Shown here piece by piece: positions 17,737 through 26,203 of a stretch of 64,000 bases of DNA (position 1 is its first letter; every line of letters begins with the position of its first letter). The position numbers and the translations under genes are program-made. The notes under the pieces were generated by a model, which saw only the letters and a list, made by a program, of their open reading frames with translations, did not search any database and was not told the origin of the DNA. The stretch comes from Haloferax gibbonsii ATCC 33959 (GTDB lineage Archaea > Halobacteriota > Halobacteria > Halobacteriales > Haloferacaceae). The stretch spans positions 62,001-126,000 of the forward strand of contig NZ_AOLJ01000015.1 of NCBI RefSeq assembly GCF_000336775.1, given 5' to 3'.

Positions 17737-18297
17737 TTACTCGTAGTCTCGCTCCCCGGCGGGGACGACTACGTCGAGCCAGTTCTCCTCGGGGGGAAGC
17801 GGACACTCGAAGGTGTCGGTGAACGCGCAAAACGGGTTGTACGCGAGGTTGAAGTCCACGACGACTTCGTCCAACTCGTCGAGGGGCGCGTCGGGCGTGA
17901 GTTCCATGTAGCGACCGCCGTTGTAGGTCTGCTGACCCGTCGTCTTGTCGCGGAAGGGGACGAACAGCGTCGGCGAGTCGTCGTGTTCCTGACGATACGC
18001 GCCGAGGGTCAGTTCGGCGTCGCGGAGTTCGAAGTGGAACGTGGCGACGCGGAGATACCGGACCTCGCCGTCGGTCGAGGTGTCCATCGTCACCGGCTCG
18101 GGGTCGTCGTGCGTCTCGACCGACGCGGTCACCCGGTAGTCGGGGTCGGGGTCGAAGTAGTCGAGGCCGTCGAAGTCGTCCCGTTCTTCCGGCGGAATCG
18201 GCGACTGAGGATGCGACCCGAAGAAGTCGTCTTTCTCCTCGCGTTTCGCCCGGAGTTCGGAGACGTAGGCGTCGGCGTCGAACGCGTCGTCGGTCAT
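17737..18297 (-). CDS. DUF1684 family protein
   Basis: A soluble 186-residue protein. The N-terminal helix contains ELRAKREEKDDFFG, then SPIPPEERDDFDGLDYFDPD. The later RFFRDKTTG-type segment (here FVPFRDKTTGQQTYNGGRY) and the C-terminal DFNLAYNPFCAFTDTFECPL are the conserved DUF1684 core. The biochemical role of the family is unknown. No membrane segment or signal peptide. Confidence 0.9.
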   Translation of the reverse strand: MTDDAFDADAYVSELRAKREEKDDFFGSHPQSPIPPEERDDFDGLDYFDPDPDYRVTASVETHDDPEPVTMDTSTDGEVRYLRVATFHFELRDAELTLGAYRQEHDDSPTLFVPFRDKTTGQQTYNGGRYMELTPDAPLDELDEVVVDFNLAYNPFCAFTDTFECPLPPEENWLDVVVPAGERDYE

Positions 18298-18357
18298 ACG
18301 CGACGGTACCCACCGGCGACACCTACACCTGACGGTTCGAAGGCGCGTTCGAACTCG

Positions 18358-19341
18358 TTACGCGGACAGGTGGCGCTTGGCGGTCGAGATGCGTTTGAAC
18401 TGCTCGTTCGTGAGCTCGATGTCCGCGGCCACGACGTTCTCGCCGAGCTGGTCGACGGTTCGTGCCCCGATAATCGGCGCGGTGACCTGCGGGTGGTGCA
18501 TGAGCCACGCGAGGCTGACCTGTGCGGGCGACGCGCCGACCGCCTCGGCGACCCCCTCGATAACCTCGAGCGCGTCGAAGTTCGACGGCGTGAGGTAGGA
18601 GTCGGCGAACCGCTGGTCGTTCGCCGCGCGAGAGTCCGCAGGCGGGCGCTCGTCGCGGGCGTACTTGCCCGTGAGAAAGCCGCCAGCCAGCGGCGACCAC
18701 GGCACGACGCCGATGTCGTAGTCGGCGCACATGTCGAGGTAGTTCCCCTCTATCTCGCGGTTGACGGCGTTGTACCGCGGTTGGGCGATTTTAAACGGCT
18801 CGTAGCCGCGCTTGTCGGCGAGTTCGTTCGCCTTGACGACCTTCCAGGCGTTGGGTTCGAGCGTCGAGGTGCCGAGGTAGTTCACCTTCCCGTCGCGGAC
18901 GAACCCGTCGAGCGTCCGCATGAACTCCTCGACCGGCGTCTCGTCGTCCCACCGGTGGATGTACAGCAGGTCGACGTAGTCGGTGCCGAGCCGGTCGAGG
19001 ATGCGGTCCATCTGGCGGCGGAGGTGTTTCCGGTTGAGCCCGCGGCCGTTGGCGTCTTCCCGCGTGGGCCAGAAAACCTTGGACGCGACGACGAAGTCCT
19101 CGCGGTCGCGCGCTTCGAGCCACTCGCCGATGTACGTCTCGCTCGCGCCGTCGCCGTACATGTCGGCGGTGTCGATGAAGTTCCCGCCGGCGGCGGCGTA
19201 AGCGTCGAGCAACTCGTGGGCGCGGTCGCGGCCGACCTCGACCTCGCCGTCGTCGGCCTGTCGACCGAACCGCCACGTCCCGAACGCGAGTTCGGAGACC
19301 GTCGTTCCGGTCCGTCCTAGTGGAACCATCGCGAGCGACAT
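18358..19341 (-). CDS. Aldo/keto reductase
   Basis: A 327-residue NADPH-dependent TIM-barrel oxidoreductase acting on an unknown carbonyl substrate. The catalytic tetrad is visible: Asp and Tyr in DTADMYGDG, Lys in VVASKVFW and His in DLLYIHRWD. The cofactor-binding C-terminus has WSPLAGGFLTGKY and PIIGARTVDQLGEN. The sequence is of the general YhdN/Tas-like subgroup. The Met five codons inside (19329) is an alternative start. It is monocistronic, close to the DUF1684 gene. Confidence 0.92.
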   Translation of the reverse strand: MSLAMVPLGRTGTTVSELAFGTWRFGRQADDGEVEVGRDRAHELLDAYAAAGGNFIDTADMYGDGASETYIGEWLEARDREDFVVASKVFWPTREDANGRGLNRKHLRRQMDRILDRLGTDYVDLLYIHRWDDETPVEEFMRTLDGFVRDGKVNYLGTSTLEPNAWKVVKANELADKRGYEPFKIAQPRYNAVNREIEGNYLDMCADYDIGVVPWSPLAGGFLTGKYARDERPPADSRAANDQRFADSYLTPSNFDALEVIEGVAEAVGASPAQVSLAWLMHHPQVTAPIIGARTVDQLGENVVAADIELTNEQFKRISTAKRHLSA

Positions 19342-19506
19342 ACCGAATCCGAAGACCGGACCGCGGTAAAGCCACTCGATTCACGATGGTCGAAGATGAG
19401 AAACCTGAGGCCGTGGCAGGTCGGCGCATCGAGCGTCTGAGGAGCGGGCGAGAACCTCGATGGAGGCGCGTGGCGAGCGCTCGCGAGGTCGAGAAACGGA
19501 GAGCGG

Positions 19507-19576
19507 GAGGTGGAAAGCGAGAGGTGGAAAGCGAGAGGTGGAAAGTGAGAGGTGGAAAGCGGGAAGTGGAGGGAGA
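19507..19576. repeat. 14-bp tandem repeat, about five copies
   Basis: The unit gaggtggaaagcga repeats at 19507, 19521, 19535 and 19549 with one or two changes, and decays in a fifth copy from 19563. The strand is strongly purine-rich. It lies in a gene-free stretch (19342-19653) between two convergent or codirectional minus-strand genes. Confidence 0.85.
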
Positions 19577-19653
19577 ACACCGCGTCTGTTTGATTCGCCG
19601 TGTCAGGCAACGCACGCACGATTACGGACAGGCGTGTCGGCGCGACCGGGCGA

Positions 19654-19920
19654 CTACGACCGGGCGTAGTTGTGCCCGAGCACGAGCGCGAGCGCGTTGA
19701 GCGCGAGAAGCGCTCCGAAGACGGTGAATTCGCTCGCTTCGAGGCCGCCGAAGAGCAGGGGCACATACAGGAACGGGAGGGCGACCGCGGCCCAGAAGCC
19801 GACGAACCGAAGCGGTGCGGCGACGAGTTCGAAGCCGAGGCGGAGCGGTTGTTCTTCCGTTACGACCTCACGGAGTTGGGAGAGGCGTTCGCGGGGGACC
19901 GTGGATGGGGAGTTCGACAT
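19654..19920 (-). CDS. Small membrane protein, two helices
   Basis: An 88-residue protein. A polar N-terminal 35 residues (STVPRERLSQLREVVTEEQP) precedes two hydrophobic helices near 38-60 and 64-82, ending GHNYARS. The start at 19920 avoids an unlikely upstream extension. No family recognised. A TATA-like element lies about 45 bases upstream. Confidence 0.65.
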   Translation of the reverse strand: MSNSPSTVPRERLSQLREVVTEEQPLRLGFELVAAPLRFVGFWAAVALPFLYVPLLFGGLEASEFTVFGALLALNALALVLGHNYARS

Positions 19921-20024
19921 TGGTTGGGGGGCACCTACGAGCACAACATGGAGTGGAGGGGTCATAATTACGTGCGAGAATTCCGTTCGTTTCATACTCG
20001 TTTACTTGAGACTATTCGGTAAAC

Positions 20025-20076
20025 GTGAAATTTCACGGACCAACGAGCGGCGTTCTAATACTTCACAAACGCCGCT
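20025..20076. promoter_or_regulatory. Two palindromes in an intergenic region
   Basis: GTGAAATTTCAC at 20025-20036 is a perfect 12-bp palindrome. AGCGGCGTT/AACGCCGCT at 20046-20054 and 20068-20076 is a perfect 9-bp inverted repeat with a 13-base loop, followed by a T-rich tract. They could be operators for the divergent genes or a terminator. The rest of 19921-20269 holds no gene. Confidence 0.45.
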
Positions 20077-20269
20077 AACTCTTTTATTCACACAACAGTC
20101 AAGCGTTCTTGAACAGTCGTCGAATCCTGAATTTCCACGGTTCGACCGAGCGGACTCGGTCCTCGGTGCGCTCGGTGGCCCCCGTGTGGACCGTCGGGCG
20201 GGCGACGCTTCGACCGGCATCGTCCCGCAGGGAGCAGGGATTTAGCCCGCCGGCGCGACTGTCGATGCG

Positions 20270-20551
20270 ATGCCAGACCTCAATCGCGTCGCAAAGCGCA
20301 TGTACAACATCCACCCGAACGCCATGCACCTCACCGTCGGCGAGGAGATAGACGGCACGTTCACGCTGGAGAGCGCGGAGTTCTTCCAGACGGAGTTTCA
20401 GGCCGAGGGCCGACGCGACGGCGACGACGCGGTCTACCGGTTCGCGACGACCGAGGACAACGACGCTGTCGTCGTCGGTCAACAGCGACCCGGTGAAAAC
20501 GGGTGGAGGATGGTCGGCGAAGTGGACTCGGTCGAGCGGGCGGACGCGTAG
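20270..20551 (+). CDS. Conserved haloarchaeal hypothetical protein
   Basis: A small, acidic, soluble 93-residue protein starting MPDLNRVAKRMYNIHPNAM, with alternating strands such as GTFTLESAEFF and VVVGQQRPGENGW. Its codon use and acidic residues match genuine haloarchaeal genes. No motif of known function was recognised. It converges on the exporter gene nine bases away. Confidence 0.7.
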   Translation: MPDLNRVAKRMYNIHPNAMHLTVGEEIDGTFTLESAEFFQTEFQAEGRRDGDDAVYRFATTEDNDAVVVGQQRPGENGWRMVGEVDSVERADA

Positions 20552-20560
20552 CCGCGCTTT

Positions 20561-21496
20561 TCAGTCGGTCGCGCGGACGCCGTCGCCGAACCGATAGCGG
20601 AGTTCGCGCCGAATCGCCCCGCGCTTCAGGAGGAGGAACCCGAGGAAGATGAGCGCGAACCCGCCGACCGTCGACGGGGTCGGAACTTCGCTCAGGAACG
20701 CCCACCCCGAAAGCGCCGCGAAGACGGGCGCGACGTACGAGACGAGGTTGATTTCGATGGGGCCGAGGCGGTCGAGCAGGTCGAAGTAGATGAGGAAGCC
20801 GAGCGCGCTCGCCGCGAGCGAGAGGTACCCGAGCGCGGCGACGGACTGGACGTTGAAGACGACCGAGCCGAGACGCTCGCCGAGTGCGACGGACGCGACG
20901 TGCATCAGTCCCGCCCCGAGGAGCATCGACCACGCCTCCATCGTCTCGATGGACAGCTCGGAGTCGACCCGGCGGGTCAGCACCGACCCGAGGGCGAAGG
21001 CGGCGGCCGCGCCGAAGATGAGGAGCTTCGCGACCGTGCCGCCGGCGAGGAGGTTGCTCGGGTCGAGCCCCGAGAGCACCGCGACGCCGACGAGGCCGAG
21101 GAGGAGGCCGACGACGCCGAGCGCGGTGAGCCGCTCGCTCGGGAGCAAGAGCCGCGCGAATCCAGTGGTGAGCACCGGGCTGAGACTCACGATGACCGCG
21201 GCGGCGGCGCTCGTCACGCCCGGGTCGGTCTCGCCGATGAACAAGAGCGCGTGGTAGGCGGCGATGAGGAAGACCGCGCCGATGGCGACTTCCGTCCACT
21301 CGGCCCTGCCGCGCGGAAGCGGCGAGTCGGTGGCGTACAGCGCGTAGGCGAGCATCACCACCCCCGCCACGTCGTACCGGAGAGCGGCGAAAAGCACCGG
21401 CGGAAAGAACTCGAGTCCGGCTTTGATAGCCATGAACGCGGACCCCCAGACGGCGGCGAGGACGACGAACAGACCGAGGTTTCGGTACCGTGTCAC
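20561..21496 (-). CDS. EamA/DMT family transporter
   Basis: A 311-residue inner membrane protein with about ten helices in two EamA repeats. The first has WGSAFMAIKAGLEFFPPVLFAALRY, quoted here only in part as GSAFMAIKAGLEF. The second has LGYLSLAASALGFLIYFDL and NLVSYVAPVFAAL. Members export amino acids or other metabolites; the substrate here is unknown. It faces away from the peptide transporter operon start and is probably transcribed alone. Confidence 0.9.
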   Translation of the reverse strand: MTRYRNLGLFVVLAAVWGSAFMAIKAGLEFFPPVLFAALRYDVAGVVMLAYALYATDSPLPRGRAEWTEVAIGAVFLIAAYHALLFIGETDPGVTSAAAAVIVSLSPVLTTGFARLLLPSERLTALGVVGLLLGLVGVAVLSGLDPSNLLAGGTVAKLLIFGAAAAFALGSVLTRRVDSELSIETMEAWSMLLGAGLMHVASVALGERLGSVVFNVQSVAALGYLSLAASALGFLIYFDLLDRLGPIEINLVSYVAPVFAALSGWAFLSEVPTPSTVGGFALIFLGFLLLKRGAIRRELRYRFGDGVRATD

Positions 21497-21611
21497 AGCG
21501 ATGGTGCGCCCGGTGGGGGCCTGAACGTTTCGTTACGGGGTGGTTTCGCCGGTGCCGCGGGGCGAGAACCGCCCACCGGCCACCGCCAACACACCGGTCG
21601 TCCGTCGTCGC

Positions 21612-22943
21612 TCAGTCGTCGGCCTCGGCGGCCGCGCCGGCGTTCGTCTCGATGACGGTCACCTCGTCGGAGCCCTCGTAGAGGTGACACGCCGCGGGGT
21701 GCGGCGCCTCGCCGACGGCGGGGCGACGCGTCTCACAGGGGCTCTCGAAGCGTTCCCGAAGCGTCTCGCCGGCGCGGTCGGCCTCGCCCTCGGCGAGGTG
21801 GCCGAGCGCCGTGTCGACGACGCCCGCGACCTCGCCGCGGAGTTCGGCGTCGACGTGTCGCGCGCGGGCCTCCTCGATGAACGCTTCCGTGTCCGCTCGG
21901 TCGGGGTCGGCGGCGTCCCAGATGTGGTCCGGGTTGACGTCGCCGACCGCCAGGGCGTCGCGGAGGTCCATCACGGAGCGGTAGGTCCCCTGTTCGATGT
22001 CGAGGTCGTCAGGGGGGATGACCTGCGGGCACCGCGTCCGGAAGCGACAGCCCGACGGCGGGTTTCGCGGCGACGGCACGTCGCCCGACAGCGCCTCGAC
22101 CCGCCGGCCGTGTTCGGCCGTGGAGGGTCGGGGAACGCTCTCCAACAGCGCCTTCGTGTAGGGGTGTTTCGGCGACTCGAACAGCTCGTCTGTCGGGCCG
22201 AGTTCGACCACGTTGCCGAGGTACATCACGGCGACGCGGTCGCAGATGTGGCGGACGACAGAAAGGTCGTGGGCGATAAAGAGGTACGTCAGCCCGAACT
22301 CCGATTGGAGGTCGTCGAGCAGGTTCAGCACCTGCGCCTGCACGGACACGTCGAGCGCCGACACCGGCTCGTCGAGCACGATGAAGTCCGGTTCGAGCGC
22401 GAGCGCGCGGGCGATACCGATACGCTGGCGCTGGCCGCCGGAGAACTCGTGGGGGTAGCGGTCGAGGTGGTTCGCCGAGAGGCCGACCCGCTCCAACAGG
22501 TCGGCGACCTTGTCGCGCCGCCACTCGCGTTTCGACTCGCCGTCGGCGGACTCGGGAATCCCGTGAATCTTCAGCGGTTCGGCGACGATGTCGCCGACGG
22601 TCATTCGCGGGTCGAGACTGGAAAACGGGTCTTGGAAGACGATTTGGGCGTCCCTGCGGAACGCCTTGAGTTCGTCGTCGTCCATCTCGAAGACGTTCGC
22701 CCCGTCGAAGGTGACCGCGCCGCCGGTCGCCTCGCGCAGTCGGAGCAGCGTCTCGCCGGTCGTGGACTTCCCGCACCCGGACTCGCCGACGAGGCCGAGC
22801 GTCTCGCCGCGTTCGACCTCGAAGGAGATGCCGTCGACGGCCTTCACGCTCGTCGGGTCGCGCCCGAGGAGGCTGTCGACGAACGAGTCCTGCTCGAAGT
22901 AGTACTTCTGGAGGTCCCGAACCGCGAGGAGCGGCTCAGTCAT
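21612..22943 (-). CDS. dppF: Dipeptide/oligopeptide ABC transporter ATP-binding protein (DppF type)
   Basis: One of two ATPases powering peptide import. Walker [10 protein letters not shown], signature LSGGQ-type [15 protein letters not shown], Walker [14 protein letters not shown] and the switch His in LFIAHDL are all present. The C-terminal part carries the oligopeptide-family extension with clustered Cys ([12 protein letters not shown]). Unusually long at 443 residues, because an acidic tail follows the normal C-terminal domain. It overlaps the end of dppD by eight bases and is last in the operon. Confidence 0.94.
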   Translation of the reverse strand: MTEPLLAVRDLQKYYFEQDSFVDSLLGRDPTSVKAVDGISFEVERGETLGLVGESGCGKSTTGETLLRLREATGGAVTFDGANVFEMDDDELKAFRRDAQIVFQDPFSSLDPRMTVGDIVAEPLKIHGIPESADGESKREWRRDKVADLLERVGLSANHLDRYPHEFSGGQRQRIGIARALALEPDFIVLDEPVSALDVSVQAQVLNLLDDLQSEFGLTYLFIAHDLSVVRHICDRVAVMYLGNVVELGPTDELFESPKHPYTKALLESVPRPSTAEHGRRVEALSGDVPSPRNPPSGCRFRTRCPQVIPPDDLDIEQGTYRSVMDLRDALAVGDVNPDHIWDAADPDRADTEAFIEEARARHVDAELRGEVAGVVDTALGHLAEGEADRAGETLRERFESPCETRRPAVGEAPHPAACHLYEGSDEVTVIETNAGAAAEADD

Positions 22944-24129
22944 CGGCGTTCACCTCTCGGTCGACCGCATCGGCCGCGTCGGCCGAATCGACGGCGTCCG
23001 CGGGGTCGTACTCCTGTTCGGCGAGGACGCACCTGACGCTGTGTCGGCCGTCCAGTTCGTACTCGGGGATGCGGGTCAGACAGTCGGTCATGGCTTTGGG
23101 ACACCGGTCGGCGAAGTAACACGCGTCGGGCATCTCCGAGTCGAGCAGGCTCGGCACGTTGCCCGAGATGGGTTCGAGGCGACCCGAGGGGTCGTCAACG
23201 TCCGGAATCGACCCCAACAGTCCCTGCGTGTACGGGTGGACGGGGTTGTCGAAGATGTCGGCGAGCGGGCCGCGCTCGACGACTTCCCCGGCGTACATGA
23301 CGCCGACGCGGTCGCACATCCGGGCGATGACGCCCAAGTCGTGGGTAATCATCAGGATGCTCATCCCCTCCTGTTCCTGCAGGTCGCGAAGCAGGTTGAG
23401 AATCTGGGCTTGGATGGTCACGTCGAGCGCGGTGGTCGGCTCGTCGGCGATGAGGATGTCCGGTTCGCCGGCGAGCGCCTGGGCAATCATCGCCCGCTGG
23501 AGCATCCCGCCGGAGAACTGGTGAGGGTACTCCTCGGCGCGGTCCTCGGGGTCGGGGATGCCGACCTGGTCGAGCAGTTCGACCGCGCGGTCCATGCTCT
23601 CGTCGTCGACGTAGCTCTTCGAGGGGAGAAGCGAGTCCACGAGGAGCGAACCGAGACCGTAACCCTGCGTCCGCGAGCGCGTGCTTCGCGGGTTCGACCG
23701 GGCGCGGCGCTGGACCTCGACCGCCTCGGCTATCTGCTCGCCGACGGTTATCGAGGGGTTGAAACTGCTCATCGGGTCCTGAAACACCATGCTGAACGAC
23801 GGGCCGCGGAGCGACCGCCGGACGCCCTTCGGGAGCCGCCGGATGTCCACGAGGTCGCCGTCGACGGCCTCGGGCTTCGACCCGCGGAACTCCTCGGCGA
23901 GGTCGGCGTTGCGGTACCATATCTCGCCTTGGGTCACGCGGCCGGGCGATTCGATGAGGTCGATGACCGAGAGCGCGGTCACGGACTTACCGGACCCGGA
24001 CTCGCCGACGATGCCGAATATCTCGCCGTCTTCGACGTCGAACGAGACGCTCTCGACCGCGTTGACCTGCCCCTCCTCGGTGAAAAACCGAGTGGAGAGG
24101 TCGCGGACGCTGAGAATCGTGTCGGCCAT
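22936..24129 (-). CDS. dppD: Dipeptide/oligopeptide ABC transporter ATP-binding protein (DppD type)
   Basis: The partner ATPase of DppF, 397 residues. Walker [10 protein letters not shown], signature [15 protein letters not shown], Walker [14 protein letters not shown] and [12 protein letters not shown] are present, plus the C-terminal oligopeptide extension with [12 protein letters not shown] family-typical insertion of about 30 residues with repeated Arg/Ser ([13 protein letters not shown]) lies between the Q-loop and the signature. It starts one base after the dppC stop. Confidence 0.94.
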   Translation of the reverse strand: MADTILSVRDLSTRFFTEEGQVNAVESVSFDVEDGEIFGIVGESGSGKSVTALSVIDLIESPGRVTQGEIWYRNADLAEEFRGSKPEAVDGDLVDIRRLPKGVRRSLRGPSFSMVFQDPMSSFNPSITVGEQIAEAVEVQRRARSNPRSTRSRTQGYGLGSLLVDSLLPSKSYVDDESMDRAVELLDQVGIPDPEDRAEEYPHQFSGGMLQRAMIAQALAGEPDILIADEPTTALDVTIQAQILNLLRDLQEQEGMSILMITHDLGVIARMCDRVGVMYAGEVVERGPLADIFDNPVHPYTQGLLGSIPDVDDPSGRLEPISGNVPSLLDSEMPDACYFADRCPKAMTDCLTRIPEYELDGRHSVRCVLAEQEYDPADAVDSADAADAVDREVNADD

Positions 24130-24130
24130 C

Positions 24131-25195
24131 TCAGACGCCCCCCTCCCCTTCGATGCCGGGGTCGAGCGCGTCTCTGAGCCAGTCGCCGACGAGGTTCAGC
24201 CCGATGACCGTCACCACGATGGCGAGGCCGGGCATCGTCGAAATCCACCACGCGGTGGACTGGTACTGCCGGCCGAGGGCGATGTCGAAGCCCCACGACA
24301 CGTCGGCGCCGGAGAAGCCGAGGAACGACAGCGCCGATTCGAGCAGGATGATGGCGGCCACCTGAATCGTCGCCAACACGAGGATGGGCGTGATGGCGTT
24401 GGGAAGGACGTGTCTGAGCATCGTCCGCCCGTCGCTCGCGCCGAGGGCCTTCGCGGCCTTCACGTACTCCTCCTCGCGGATGGAGAGCGCTTCGCCGCGG
24501 GCGACGCGGGCGAACCACACCCAGTTGACGAGCGCGACGACGACGATGACCGTCCCCGGGAGGACGACCGTCTCGGGCATTCCCGTCGGTAACCCGACCG
24601 CCGAGCGGAACGCCGGGGCGAGTCCGGTGGCGACGAAGGGGTCGGGGATGGGCGCTTGGGCCTGCCCCCAGACGCCGACGAGGGCGATCGCGAGCACGAG
24701 CGAGGGGAACGCGAGCATGATGTCCGCGCTCCGCATCAGGAGGTCGTCCACGCGACCGCGGTAGAACCCCGCTGACAGCCCGACGAGGACGCCGATGAGC
24801 GCCGCGAGCGACGTGCCGAACAACCCGACGAGGATGGACGTTCTCGCGCCGTAGATGATGCGCGAGAGGATGTCCCGCCCATTGCCGTCGGTGCCGAGCG
24901 GATGGGCGGCCGTCGCGTTCGTGTAGACGGTCTGCGTCTCGGTGACGACCTGACCGTCCTCGATGACGACGCTCCCGTCTTCCATCTTCGTCACCTCTTT
25001 CGTCTCTTTGGTGCTGAAGCCGAGCGGCGGCTGTCGGGAGTTATCGAGACTCTGTTGAGACGGGCTATACGGGGAGATAAACGGGGCGAAGACGGCCATC
25101 GCCACCATGAGGATGACGACGACGATGCCGAGCTTCGCGAGGAGACTCCGTCTGAGTTCCCGACGAAGGTTTCTGCGTGTGCGTTCCGATATCAT
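24131..25195 (-). CDS. dppC: Peptide ABC transporter permease (DppC type)
   Basis: A 354-residue inner membrane subunit with an N-terminal cytoplasmic segment, one helix (LAKLGIVVVILMVAMAVF), a long extracellular loop and five more helices. The loop contains HPLGTDGNGRDILSRIIYG, the hallmark of DppC/OppC. The EAA-type coupling motif is EEYVKAAKALGASDGRTMLR. The loop is longer than in bacteria. It lies six bases after dppB. Confidence 0.94.
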   Translation of the reverse strand: MISERTRRNLRRELRRSLLAKLGIVVVILMVAMAVFAPFISPYSPSQQSLDNSRQPPLGFSTKETKEVTKMEDGSVVIEDGQVVTETQTVYTNATAAHPLGTDGNGRDILSRIIYGARTSILVGLFGTSLAALIGVLVGLSAGFYRGRVDDLLMRSADIMLAFPSLVLAIALVGVWGQAQAPIPDPFVATGLAPAFRSAVGLPTGMPETVVLPGTVIVVVALVNWVWFARVARGEALSIREEEYVKAAKALGASDGRTMLRHVLPNAITPILVLATIQVAAIILLESALSFLGFSGADVSWGFDIALGRQYQSTAWWISTMPGLAIVVTVIGLNLVGDWLRDALDPGIEGEGGV

Positions 25196-25201
25196 AGAGC
25201 G

Positions 25202-26200
25202 TTAATCGTAGGCCACCTGCGGGTTGACGTAGGCGTACAGGGCGTCGACGAGGATGTTCACGAGGACGAACCCGACCGCGACGACGATGAGCGAGCCCTG
25301 TAAGACCGGCCAGTCGCGGGCGTTGATGCTGTTGATGATGAGCGTCCCGAGCCCCGGCCACGCGAAGACGGCCTCCGTGATGACGGCCCCGCCGATGAGC
25401 GTGCCGAGCTGGAGGCCGATGACGGTGATGACCGGAATGAGCGTGTTCCGAAGCGCGTGTTTGTAGCGGACCAGGGTCTCCGGAAGCCCCTTCGCCCGCG
25501 ACGCGCGGACGTACGTCTGCCCGAGCTGGTCGAGCATCCCGCTGCGGGTGAGTCGCGTGATGAGCGCGGTGAAGTAGGTCCCGAGCGTGATTGCTGGCAG
25601 TGTGATGTGCCACAGCCACGTCACGAAGCCACGTATCGCCGCGCCCGCCTCACCGCCGACGAGAAGCATCGCGATGCCGTCGAGGCCGATGGGGCGCTGG
25701 CTCGTCGGGAACAGGTTCAACTGGACCGCGAGCACGAGGATGAGCATCACCCCGAGCCAGAAGTTGGGCGTGCTGATGCCGACCAGTGAGAACACGGTCG
25801 CGCCGTAGTCCGCGGGCTGGTGACGCCGCGTGGCCGACAGGACGCCGAGCGGAATCGCGATGACGACGGCGACGACGGTCGCCGCGATGGCGAGTTCCAG
25901 CGTCGCCGGGAGCTTCGCGACGACGCGCGCCGCGACCGGCGTTCGGGTCACGAGCGACAGGCCGAGGTCGCCGAACGGGATGCCCGAGACGAACTGCCAG
26001 TACTGCACGTACAGGGGCTCGTTCAGCCCGAGTTCGGCGATGACCTGCGCCCTTACCTCCGGGTCGACATCGGGCGGTAACAGCACGTTCGCCGGGTCCC
26101 CCGGCGAGATGAACCGGAGGCCGAAGACGACCGTAATGACCCCCCAGATGACGAACAGCCCCTGGAGCGAGCGTTTGATGAGGAACCTCGACAGCGACAT
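25202..26200 (-). CDS. dppB: Peptide ABC transporter permease (DppB type)
   Basis: A 332-residue membrane subunit. The N-terminus FLIKRSLQGLFVIWGVITVV and the region GDPA...LGLNEPLYVQYWQF are typical of DppB. The coupling motif YVRASRAKGLPETLVRYKHALRN is present (quoted in part as RASRAKGLPETLV). Six helices are predicted by eye. It pairs with DppC to form the pore. It lies three bases after dppA, in one operon. Confidence 0.94.
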   Translation of the reverse strand: MSLSRFLIKRSLQGLFVIWGVITVVFGLRFISPGDPANVLLPPDVDPEVRAQVIAELGLNEPLYVQYWQFVSGIPFGDLGLSLVTRTPVAARVVAKLPATLELAIAATVVAVVIAIPLGVLSATRRHQPADYGATVFSLVGISTPNFWLGVMLILVLAVQLNLFPTSQRPIGLDGIAMLLVGGEAGAAIRGFVTWLWHITLPAITLGTYFTALITRLTRSGMLDQLGQTYVRASRAKGLPETLVRYKHALRNTLIPVITVIGLQLGTLIGGAVITEAVFAWPGLGTLIINSINARDWPVLQGSLIVVAVGFVLVNILVDALYAYVNPQVAYD

Positions 26201-26203
26201 CGA

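Noticed and set aside
19507-19576. CRISPR-like array at the 14-bp repeat
   Set aside because: Repeats are contiguous without spacers and too short; no cas genes in the window.
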